Source: Parietaria judaica (lineage: Eukaryota > Streptophyta > Magnoliopsida > Rosales > Urticaceae). Taken from it: a DNA stretch of 64,000 nt. Under the pieces are notes generated by a model. The model had not been told where the DNA came from. It made no database searches and saw only the letters and a program-made list of their open reading frames with translations. This document shows, piece after piece, positions 1 through 10,884 of the stretch (positions are counted from its first letter, which is position 1; the number at the start of each line of letters is the position of its first letter). Position numbers and translations under genes: made by a program. Where the stretch lies: the NCBI GenBank assembly GCA_954871525.1, contig OX940872.1:24771746-24835745 (forward strand). The letters run 5' to 3'.

Positions 1-468
1 GAAATATCCGGGTCCGACTTTTTCCGGAACCGGATATTTCGGTATCCGGGATAATTAAAACCCGGATATACAAATATCCGGGTTTTTTAATAAAAAATAA
101 TAGCCCCCTAACGGCTCTTTAATCTGAGCCGTTGGATCGTAGATCCAACGGCTCAGATTAAAGAGCCGTTGGGGGGCGGCAGAAGTAAGTGTAAAAAATA
201 GATCCGTTGGAGGCAACGGATTTATTTGCAGACTGGCCCCTGAAAATAGCCGTTGGACCTCGAAAAACACCACTTTACTCGAATTCCTTCACATTTTTCC
301 CTATAAATATCCAACTTCAACCTCATTTTTTTCACACAACTCCTTCTCTTCATCTCCAATTCTCCCAAACTCTCTCAAGCTCTCATATTTCCGAATTTAC
401 TCTATAGTTTAGCTACTTTATAATTATATAAATACTCTCTATTGTTAGTTTAATATATTGTCGTTAAT

Positions 469-3400
469 ATGTCGAGTGGCAACAACCGTTCTCGAGGACG
501 TCCCGATGTCCGAGGAAAAGGACGGTCCACTATTCCGTCGCCGCGATCGGTTAATAGCGGGACGGGTTTTAGTCAACATAATTATAATGTCGGAGTTATT
601 AATCAACACAATGTTCCCGGTTCCTCTAGCCAACCGTTACCGGTTCATGGTCAATATGGTACCGGTGGCGTCGGGCCGAACCAACAATTACTAATTTCTC
701 AAGGTCAAGGCGGTATGTTTACTAACTTACTCAATTTTCAAGGTACAACTATTCCGGAATGGAGCCTTAGCAATGAGCAACAACAACAACAATATGTTAA
801 CCACGACGCCGAGGTACGTTTAGTTTAATTATTTTGTTTACACATACTTTAATTATTTTAGTTTAATTATTTTAGTTTAATTATTATAATTATTTTAGTT
901 TAACTAATTAATTTAGTTTAATTAATTTAATTATTTTAGTTTAATTAATTAATTTAATTATTTTAGTTTAATTATTTTAGTTTAATTAAATAATTTGTCA
1001 CGTCTCTTGAAAGTCTTAGTATGCTCTGTGGTTGCGGTTCCGACCGATCTTCCACATCAGAAACGAATTTCTTGAGATTTAATAATCATTTAATCTTATT
1101 AATTTAATTAAACTTTTTATGGTTACTTAATATTTAATAAGTTAAAAACCTTCAAATTTAATTTAATTCATTTATTTTTATTAATTAATTTGCCACGTCT
1201 CTTGAAAGTCTTAGTATGCTCTGTGGTTGCGGTTCCGACTGATCTTCCACATCAGAAACGAATTTCTTGAGATTTAATAATAATTTAATCATATTATTTT
1301 AATTTAACTTTATATGGTTACTTAATAAGTTAAAAAAATTAAAAAGGTAATTTGTATGTGTAGTAATAGTTATAAAGTTCTTATTGGATTATGGTGTCTT
1401 AGAAAGATTGGTTTTTAAATAAGGTTTGCTTTGCAATCTCCTCCAAGCTAGCCTGGGAACCTCGGGGAGTTCTGTCTAGAAAAGCTTGGGCCTAAAGCGA
1501 GATCATAGTATCCTTTCCAGTCGATCTGGCCGTGGAACCTCGGGGAGTTCCGTCTAAAAGAGCTTGATAATTATTTCCACACATAAGAAATACCATTTTT
1601 AATTTTGTTAACTTTTTTATTTAACTATATCAAATTTAATTAAATTAATATGATTAATATTAATTTAATTGTAATATTTCTTCATTTTCTTGAAAATTTA
1701 ATAAATGTAATTGTAATATTTCTTAATTCTTAATATGTTTTTTTAGGAAACGAGGTCGAGGAACCTACCCAACGACCCCGATGCCCAGTACGATGATGAT
1801 GATGATGCAGAGGACCCGAACTACGTTCAAGGCGAGGAGGAGGAAGTTGACGAAGTTCTACCAACGCCGCCACCGCCAGCTAGACGTGGACGTGGACGTG
1901 GACGTGGACGGGCCCAACAACAACCCTTGGTTCAGGGTGAGGACGGTCGCCCCCCCCATCCGCCGGCGAGGAAGCGAAAGAAATTAACGGGAGCGGTTTG
2001 GCAGAACGACTTCATACCCGACTACAGATACAACTACGAAACCGGCTTGGAAGATAGGTGGGGGATTTGCAAACACTGCAATGCGGAGTTTAGTGCTCAC
2101 CCGAAGCACGACGGTAACAGCCGCCTAGAAGCCCACGTCAAGACCTGCTTGAAGAAAAAGCGGGCGGAGGAGGTAAGTCGCTTACCCGATGATCTTTATA
2201 GAATGTATGTTGCTCAGTGGGTTATACGCGATGGTTTGCCTATATCGGCGCCCGAGGGAGAAGGTTTTAACGAATTGATGATGAAGGTGGCGCCGATAAA
2301 CTATAGGGAAATCTCGTATTATATAAACCACGAGACAATTATCAAATTTTATAACGAGCAAAGGGCCGCTTTACAAGAAATGTTCCAACAATCTGCTTAC
2401 AAAGTGTCTTTAACGTCGGATTGTTGGAAAGGCCATGCCAATGATGATTATATTACGGTCGTAGCTCACTTTATCAACGATAATTGGAAAATGGAAAAGC
2501 GTATCATAGGTTTTAGGCCTTTGAGGGTTAGACACACATCAGTAAACCTAGCCGAGGCGATACTAGAAGTTTTGTCGGATTGGAACCTTAAGGATAGGGT
2601 AGTTTCTATTACGTTAGATAACGCAAGTGCCCACGCCAATGCCGTAGAAATAATGAAGGAAAGTTTGACCAATTTTAGGGACGATTGTTTTCATCAAAGG
2701 TGTGCGTGTCATAATATAAACTTGATAGTTCAATCTGGCTTAAAAGTTATTTCCGATAGTATCGCCAAAATTAGGAACACGATTTTGTATATACGATCAT
2801 CTACTATGCGTACAGTTTCTTGGGAAGATTATTGCAGGGCTCGCGGTTACCCGGTAAGAACGTTTCAACCGGATATACCGATCCGTTGGAACTCGACCTA
2901 CATGATGTTGGATGCTGTCCTACCCTACAAGGAGCTTCTTACAAACTGGATCAACAGCCTGGAACAAGAAGACCGCGAAGACATCACTCCGGACGATTGG
3001 CTCACCGCCATCCAATTCCAGGCTTTTCTACAACTTTTTAATCAAATTACTATTGATTTATCTCATGTTTACTCACCCACGTCGCAGAGAGCTTTGCCCG
3101 CTATTTTTGATATACTTTGTCATTTTGAAACCGCTAAACGTAATGCTTTATTTACCGATGTACTAACCCCAATGATTGCAAAGTTTCAGAGTTATTGGAG
3201 TCCTGAAAACCTCCCATTTCTATACTGTGCCGCTGTGATCGTGGATCCGACACTTAAGCTTTCCAGGCTGCAGGAGGTCTTAAATTGCATGCAAGAAATC
3301 ACGGGGGAGGCCTACATGACGCACAATTACTTCGATGCGGATCAGAAGATGAAGGCTCTTTACCAAGAGTACGAGCAAATATATAACGACATCGAAGATC

Positions 3401-4027
3401 AGTGGGAGGAAACGAATCAACAACAACCACAAACTCAAGTAATTTTTTAACTTTATTTCTTAAGATTAATTATTTTTATTTCCTAACATTACTCTAAACT
3501 TTAATATTTTTGGTTCAATATAGGGCGGACGCGGGGGCGGTGGTTCACAATCACCATACGTGTACAATCACCGTTTATTCTACAACCTTACGGCTATTGG
3601 GCGCGGCAATGCATCGACTTCTTCACCGTCTTCACAAGGAAGTGGCGGTTCGGGATCTCGAGTTCTTGGTTGACGTCAACGACGACACAACATCGACGAG
3701 TACGCCCGTTTCTGCAACCTTCCTCCGACACCGTGCCCAAATGAAGGCCTCGACATTCTTCAATGGTGGCAAGCAAATCGATCGGAGTATCCGGTCTTAT
3801 CCTTGTTGGCTCGTGACATTCTCACCATCCCGGTCTCAACGGTATCATCGGAGGCGGCATTCTCAATGGCCGGAAGGATGTTAGAGCCTCGCCGCAAGTC
3901 TACAAAATCATTGATGGTCGAGATCCTTATGCTTTCGAGAGATTGGCTTATGGCCAAGAAACGACAACAAGAAAACGATATGTACGACCGAGAATTGGCG
4001 AATTACTTTTCACAGATTCAAATGTAA
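469..4027 (+). pseudogene. hAT transposase, RICESLEEPER-like, one in-frame stop
   Basis: Three exons, 469-813, 1747-3438 and 3524-4027, all joined in phase 0, would give about 846 residues. Exon 1 is a Gly/Gln/Asn-rich N-terminus. Exon 2 begins with an acidic and RG-rich stretch, then a BED-type zinc finger (CKHC near residue 223, with His and Cys about 25 residues later). It continues with the RNase-H-like transposase core: LTSDCW, TLDNASAHAN and a CHNINLIVQSGL block. Exon 3 has the C-terminal hAT dimerisation region (ARDILTIPVSTVSSEAAFS, then LEPRRKS). A TGA at 3671-3673 in exon 3 interrupts an otherwise open frame, just before the dimerisation region. No other break is seen, which suggests recent inactivation or sequencing error. 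Intron 1 holds repeats. Confidence 0.85.
997..1291. repeat. Direct repeat in hAT transposase intron 1
   Basis: A block of about 95 bp beginning CACGTCTCTTGAAAGTC occurs at about 999-1093 and again at about 1194-1290, nearly identical, separated by AT-rich sequence. Upstream (830-990) the intron is a degenerate array of TTTAGTTTAATTA units. At 1455-1555 a GAACCTCGGGGAGTTC palindromic motif is also present twice. The role is unknown. Confidence 0.8.
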
Positions 4028-4471
4028 TTCGTTTTCAATTGTTCGTTTTCTTATTGTACTTTGAACTTGTAACTTCGTTTGCCGTTGTAGTTGTACTTTC
4101 CCGTACCTTCGAGTTTGTTGAATAAAGACACATATTTATTTTCTTTTGTTTTGTTGTTGTATGTTTTATTTATCTCATAATTATTTTTTTAAATATTTCA
4201 AACACTTAAAATAATTTTAAAATTTTATTTTTTCAAAACCGAACTTAATTACCAAATGTTTAGATTTAACCAAGTAAACGAAACGAGGACTAAACAATAA
4301 ATAACAATAAATAACACAATTAAAAATTAAAAAAAAAAAGATACAAAACCCGGAACCGGATATAACCGGGTTTTTTTTTTTCCCGGACCCGGATATATCC
4401 GGTTCCGGGTTTTACTAAAAAAAAAAAAAAAATCCGACCGGAGGGGTAAAACCCCTACATTTTGGGGACTG

Positions 4472-4478
4472 TTGGTTA

Positions 4479-4523
<45 letters not shown>

Positions 4524-4954
4524 GGAGAAGTTCTATCGATACCACAACATATAAAGGCTTTGAACAAAATCAATTACTAAAACGATCTAAATCTTGAAAG
4601 CAAACGAAATCTGATCTTGAAACGAGATTATATCCAAACGACATCTGATCTAGAAAAAGAAAAAGAAAAAAAAATGAACTTGTACATTTCAATTATTTTT
4701 TTTTTCCAAATAAAGTTTCAATACATAGGTTTTGTATCAATATGAATCTCCGTCAAAATTTATAGGGTGTGGGGGTGTAGGAGAAGAAGGTGCCGAGGCG
4801 GCTAGGGTGGTGCTAGAGCTGCTCGCGATTAATCTCTAGCTCTAGGGAATTAGATTGTTTCTAATGTGGTATTTATAGACCACATGTATTAATGACCTAA
4901 TGGACTTTGGCCTACTAAATGGGCTAAGCCCACTAAGTCATAATTAATTAATAA
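4472..4954. other. Intergenic: microsatellite and dispersed repeat
   Basis: Contains an (AT)n tract at 4482-4517. A segment at about 4527-4665 (TTCTATCGATACCA... to ...TCTGATCTAGAAAAAG) is clearly related to about 14612-14757. I see no gene. Confidence 0.6.
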
Positions 4955-6248
4955 AAAAATACACAAAATATCCAAAAAACACCTAAAGTTTTTTTTAAAA
5001 ATGCCCATAATTTCATAAAACTAATTTATACCTATTAATCATTTTGTTTGGACCATATTACCCTTAATATTAGTTATTAATATTAATTTTTTTAATTATT
5101 TTTAATTATATATTTTAATTTCAAAATTATTTTTCCTATAATTGTGGTTGACAATTTCCATAATTACAATATTACGTATTTATTTAATAATAGAAAAAAA
5201 ATCAACAATCTATAAAGGGGGATTTCTGAGCTTTATCACTAAAGATAAACTCTGATACAACTCTCCCATGGAAAAAGCTTCGACCTTGTCCTTCTTCCAA
5301 ATTGCTTATTCCAGTCTCGTTGAAGTTCTAAGGTAAGAACTACATTTTTGTTCTCTTCAATCTCTTCATTATACAATTATTGCCTATTCTAGATTTGGAG
5401 ACCAAGCTATTGGCTTCTTCGACAAGACCCTTATGCTGTTCTTCGTCTTCTTCATCGTTACCCTTATTCCTCTCATGTAAAACCCCGCAAACTTTTCGTG
5501 TAACCCCATTTCATTTTTGTAAAGTGATTTACTACTAGGAATTCGTAACTTAAATTACAATTACATGTATAATGCTTTAATTTTATAAATTTGTAACATA
5601 AAGTACAATTGCTATACAATTACATGTATATTGATTAACTACTATGAATTCGTAACTTAAATTACAATTACATGTATAGTGATTTAATTTATTAATTCGT
5701 AATTTAAATTACGAATATAGACATAGTCATTTACTATTACAAATTCGTAACTTTACATTATATTTACATGTATATTGATTTACTTCTATAATTTTGTAAC
5801 TTAAATTACAATTATAATTTGTAACTTAACTTCAACTAACACTCGTAACTTAAATTACAAATTAATATACATCTTATAAGTATCTTACTAACATCGAATA
5901 CAAGTTTAAAACATGAATCGTTAAAGTAATTTAATTTTTTGAATTTTCCAAATAAAATCGTTAAAATAAAATCATCATTAATAGGGAGAATTGTACGCAA
6001 TTAATTCAAATATACACACTTTAAACAAATAAATAGGAAACCTATATTTAAGGAAATAAATTTATTTTGTTTTAATTAATTAGATTAATTGTTGTTTTTT
6101 CGTTATATAACTTATTTACACGTATAAAAAAAAGGAAGGGTATATTGGTCTACATTGAGATTAGTTGGTAGTTTTAATTACCAAAAATAAATTTGGACAT
6201 TTTTTTGAAACATTGAGTCACAAATGGGCATTTGCTCATTTACCTTTA
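4955..6248. mobile_element. MULE-like terminal-inverted-repeat element, copy 1
   Basis: The ends are inverted repeats: the left end carries CCTAAAGTTT and AAAATGCCCATAATTTCA, and the right end carries the complement of AAATGCCCATTTGTGACTCA. A second copy with the same end types lies at 56463-57830. The flanks share TAATTAATTA, a possible 10 bp target duplication, but the region is AT-rich so this is weak. The interiors of the two copies differ, and this one holds a small two-exon ORF. Borders are approximate. Confidence 0.5.
5268..5480 (+). CDS. Possible 50-residue membrane peptide inside the MULE-like element
   Basis: Exon 5268-5332 ends at AG|GTAAGAAC. Exon 5393-5480 begins after TTCTAG. 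The phase is kept (2+1), giving 50 residues ending in TAA. The N-terminal part (MEKASTLSFFQIAYSSLVEV) is unremarkable. The C-terminal half is one hydrophobic segment (TLMLFFVFFIVTLIPLM). I do not recognise a family. It may be a fragment of a host gene captured by the element, as in Pack-MULEs, or a chance ORF with good splice sites. Confidence 0.3.
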
Positions 6249-7576
6249 ATTAATTATAGTAATTAATTAATCATGTAATAAATATTGCAGGCCCGAGTGA
6301 GCCCGTCGCCCTTAATGTAGTTGGGTCGGACCCGGAACATAGGGTATATGAAAAAACTAAAATAGACTTTAAAGGTATTTTATTTTTATTTTTTGAAATT
6401 TTAGGGTATATTTTTACCAAAAATAAACGTGAAGGTATAATAAAAATAAATAAATTATGTCCTATTAAATTTTAATTTGATTCCCTAAAAATTAAAATTT
6501 GATTTGATAAATTTGTGGAAAGAGTTTGTCGCATACTAAAGAATTGTATTATAATTAAATTTTTGTTGATGGTTTGATCTATTTTTATATGTTTGATTAA
6601 ATTTTAATACTTGATGTCAACTTTATTATAAACAATGTCATGCTATTTCATATCGTACATATAATATCCGTTATATATATATACACACACACACAAATAA
6701 GTGAGAAAGAGTCTCAGATACCATAACATAAAGTCCTGTATGATTTTCTATCATGTGATGAAATAATAGTCTGGTTTAAATCCCAACGACAAAAACATAA
6801 AAGTCTCATCATAAGAAAGAGAAAAAAGAAAAAAAAAACAAAGGAAGGAAGGAAGCGTAAGAACTAGTCGTGAGAAATGAGAATGATAGATATGAAAAAA
6901 CTTTTAAAACGTTAATTTGGTTTCTTAGAACAAAAATATAAAATATTTTTGTTATATAAAAAAAACAAATAATATATTTACATATTCTTCACTTAAGTTG
7001 GCAATGGAGCATAGACTAAAAAACAAGATAGAAATTAGTCGACGACATTTAGTTTCTCTCTTATACTCCTTTATACATAGTGCTGACTTCTGAGCACTAT
7101 ATATTTTGTTATATAACAAGATATTATAAGCTTACCGAACTTTATATATTATATAGTACATGTATGAATGTTTCTAATGCGAGCAATTATAGACTTTTTT
7201 TTTTTTAACACTTGTGGGAGACTTGATGAGATTCAAGTCTTTTCTCAAAGGCTCAAAGGAGTAAAGACTTTTTCTAACGCTTGTGGAAGACTTGGTGGCG
7301 ATTTTCGTTTGTCTACATGAGTTCGAAGTTTAGGACCAATTTATATTTATACATAATAGCGGTCATGTACTTAAGTTATATTTGTAAAGGAGATGCCCGA
7401 GCCGCATTAAAGTGTAGGACTTGTAGGTTTCCGTCTTCATCATGTCTAATTACCCGTTATTTTACAGTGACGCGTGTCATCAGACTCTCATTTACATTGT
7501 TTTATTACACGGCTTATATTACTATAATAATACGATGATACATAAAAAAATGGAATATGATGAAACACACTTCATG
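6249..7576. other. Intergenic, AT-rich; upstream region of the first EF-hand gene
   Basis: No gene seen. Two stretches are duplicated further on: about 7070-7290 resembles 13600-13920, and about 7340-7530 resembles 16825-17030. They belong to the old upstream region of the EF-hand gene family. Confidence 0.6.
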
Positions 7577-7790
7577 CAGTGGCGGAACCAAGATTTATAA
7601 TCCGGGGGGCTATATTTAAAATTTTTCTACAAAGTTACATTAAGAGAGACTATATTGAAATTTTTAGTGATAGTTGAAGGGGCGAAATTTAAATTTTATT
7701 GGAATTAACACTAAAAAAAAATAATACTGAGGGATCAAAATGCAAAAAAAAATTGTTGCGGGGAGGGGGGGGGGGGGGGGGGGGGGGTTG
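7577..7790. repeat. Transposon remnant with a 23-base poly-G tract
   Basis: Starts with CAGTGGCGGAACCAAGATTT, close to the hAT-type end seen at 51874 (CAGTGACGGAGCCAGG). The other end is not recognisable. An uninterrupted G run occupies 7765-7787, preceded by GGGGA. It lies about 45 bp upstream of the putative TATA box of the first EF-hand gene. Confidence 0.5.
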
Positions 7791-7832
7791 AGCTAGTACC
7801 GCGACTTCACGCGATTTAGGTACTTTGGTCTT

Positions 7833-7843
7833 TATATAAATAG
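7833..7843 (+). promoter_or_regulatory. TATA box candidate, EF-hand/ZZ gene 1
   Basis: TATATAAATAG lies about 150 bp before the start codon. The truncated copy at 17.1 kb reads TTTGTAAATAG here, so the box is mutated there. A second TATAAAAG at 7948-7955 is closer but would leave almost no leader. Confidence 0.4.
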
Positions 7844-7984
7844 AATTTGAGTACATGAATATTTCGCTTAAACTTTAATACATTTGTAGCTATTAGTATA
7901 ACTCTTATTTTTATTTTTTTTATTTTATCTCCAATCCTCTTTTTATCTATAAAAGGCTCGATTGCAAAAGAGAATACCCAAAAG

Positions 7985-10845
7985 ATGAGTAACAACATGG
8001 ATGAACTCCGTCTTGCCGCGAAGGCATACTACATGAACAGCTCGAGGGAGGTGCAGAACTACACCTGGCAATTCTTTGCCTCGATGGACACCAACGGAGA
8101 CGGCCAAGTCAGCTCCGACGAGTTCGGGCTCTTCCTCCGGCAAAACGGCTACAGCTGGATAAAGCCTAGCATGTTCGCACAGTTTGACGCAAACAACGAC
8201 GGTGCCCTCGACTTCTGGGAGGCCATGGCGTTCTACTACGTCGTCAAGACGCGCGCGGTGTGGTGCAATGCCTGCTACGCACTGCTGCCAGGGCTCTACT
8301 TCACGTGCCTCACGTGTTTCGACTCGCACGGGCAGAGCACGTTCGACCTCTGCGCCGCCTGCTATGGAGGCCGGTCGTTCAGCCACGGCCACGCGGCCTT
8401 CGTTGACAGCTACGTCCTGCTGCGGTGCAAGAGGGGGATCGCGCCCGGGATGAACATTACTCATGTGCGTAAAAATTAATTCTCTAAATAGTTTTTTTTT
8501 TAGAAATTTTTTTATATACCTTATAATTAGATTCATTTTTGTCAAAATATATAGTCTAGTTTTCAAAAGGGATAAAATAATGTGGTTTTTGTCACTTGGA
8601 CGACCTTATTTCCAAAAATACCATTTAATTTAGAAAGAGAATACATTGATGATTGATCCGATTGGATATATGTGAAGAAATTAAGGGGTAATTTGAATAA
8701 TATTGAAGACTAATTTTTTTTTTTTAATAATTGATTAGGTCATTAGAGATTAGGTACATCATAATTCATATGGACTTGTTTTATTTTTTCCAAACATAAA
8801 TCGGGTACGTGAAAGAAAAAGAAAAAAAAAATAGATCAACATGCACAATTTATTTTTACTATTGTTTTGTATGCATGGAGAGTATTATATATATATATTT
8901 ATATTTGTGGCAAAAATATTCATATATTATAAAAAGTATGACTTCTATTCTCTTTATTTAGCATAAATTTTCAACTCTTTACCGTAAAGTCACTACTACA
9001 AATAGTTAAATACACAATGGAAATTGCACAACACTTGTATAATATTGTTGTGCAAAATAAGATTACACAACAGTTTAGTTAACACTGTTGTGTAAAGTTC
9101 AAACAAGCCACTTTTATACAACAATTTAATAAAACCGCTGTAAAAAAAACCCGTTGGCCTAGGCGAGAAAAATCTCGCTGCAGCGACTACTAATTAAGCT
9201 GCGTATACACAACGGTTCTATAAAATTGTTGTAAAAATTCTCGATGGCCTAGGCGAGCAACAATCTCGCTGCAGCGACTAGGCAACGATTGTAACTTATT
9301 TAATTTTATATTTTTCCTTCAATTTTTTTTCCACTTCTATTTCTCCCACAACCAGTTAGCCCTAATTTTATCCAATCTTTCCCTCGTTCCTCTCTACTTC
9401 TCGCGAGATCATTCCGACCATCTCTTCGCTTCGCCGTTGAGCATCGTTGCCCAGAGCTTCGCCCCCAGAGAGCACGCCGTGGAGCATGGAAACCTAAAGC
9501 ATCGACCCTATATGGCTTCATCTCTGACTCTATCTGAAGCTCTAAAATTGCTCTCTGTTATCCAAGTTTCAAGTTCTTACAACCGATTGATTATTTCTTT
9601 CCCGGACTTATAAAGTTTATTGTCTTTTTGCCCTAATGGTTCTGGGTATGCAATTTTTATTTTATTTTTATTTTTTGCTTTGATTTTGTTTGGATTGGAA
9701 TCTCATTTATGTTTAGTTTGGGTGATTCTCAAAATGTTCAATCGAATTTCGTTCTGGATTTTTATTCGTGCTCCGATGTGCAGCCATGAGTCTTGTGCGG
9801 TGATGTCTTCAGCGACGGAAGCGGAGGAGAGCATCTTCGTCTTCTGTAAGCGGGTCAGTTTTAAAAAACTTATCTTAATCTGTTTTCAATATGGTTCACG
9901 TTTAAATATCTATAGTAGAAAATGTTTTGGCTCTGGTTTCATTGTTAGTTGAATCACTTACTCGTTTTGTTTGAATTAAGTGTTGTTTTCCCGTTCATCA
10001 ACTCTGTAATGACTAATTCTTAAAGGCTCATCCACTGTTCATACTTTCTTAGTCCGATTTTTATTTTTTGTTATCTATGCATTTGTGCTAAAATTTATTG
10101 TCTGTATGCTTATGTTGAATAGATAATTTGTGAGCAGGTCATAACATCAAGAAGTTGGTCAAAGGTGGCTTCATTATCAAGAAGCCCATCGAAATGCACT
10201 CATGTTCCCTTGCTTGATGCTTGATAGAGGCGGAGTTTGTATTATAGTTCTTGTGTATATGTTTTCTCTGTTTTGCATTTTACATTTACATGTTCCCTAA
10301 TGAAGTCATGTGTTATTTATTATTATTATTTCAAGAAATCTAAGTATAAATTTGCTCTCTATGTTTTTTTACAGCTTCCAAGACCAAAACCTCAGACGAA
10401 GTAGGCGGAATTCGCAAAAGCAAGAGGTTAGTGACTTTACTATTTTCTACACATAATAATACTTAGTACAATCGGGGTTTCAATGCAAACGATATTGGTC
10501 TTCATTTGACGCTAGAGACGGTCGTTGAAAGAGTGTAACTCGTATTTTATTTGATGAAATCTTTCTTTGTAAGAAAAAAAGAAGTTATTTTATCTTTTTA
10601 AATTAATCATGTTTCAATTAGTCGTGTAAATACATAACCTATACGTGCGTGTAGTTTTCGCCTTTGTCTACGAACCGAATCTAGATTGTTTGTTGGCTTA
10701 CAATCTAACGGCTCGCGATAATCGCTAGGGTCTGATCTCTTGTGATTATCGTATCATTATTTGGTGTTGAATATCGTAGTTTTTCTTTCACGGTTTTTGT
10801 ATGGATTAAAGGTTCATGTATTCATTCGTAATTCTCAATGTCAAT

Positions 10846-10884
<39 letters not shown>

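Larger units (their letters stand above)
1..4471 (+). mobile_element. hAT transposon, left end outside window
   Basis: DNA transposon of the hAT superfamily carrying its own transposase. The right end at 4471 reads, on the minus strand, CAGTCCCCAAAATGTAGGGG, a typical hAT terminal inverted repeat. The same end sequence appears on a miniature element at 55794. Both subterminal regions (1-100 and 4340-4430) are packed with CCCGGATATATCCGG-like inverted motifs. A near-perfect palindrome lies at about 104-177. The left terminus and left target-site copy are before base 1. The 8 bp after the right end, TTGGTTAC, are the expected target duplication but cannot be checked. The transposase has one in-frame stop, so this copy is probably not autonomous unless the stop is bypassed. 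Confidence 0.88.

Noticed and set aside
7943..8566. Long minus-strand ORF opposite EF-hand gene 1; similar ones opposite genes 2, 3 and 4
   Set aside because: They are mirror frames of GC-rich coding exons, with no recognisable motifs and no splice-consistent context.
9620..9952. 110-codon ORF inside the CACTA element
   Set aside because: No motif or transposase similarity. The surrounding sequence looks like captured, intron-containing gene pieces.
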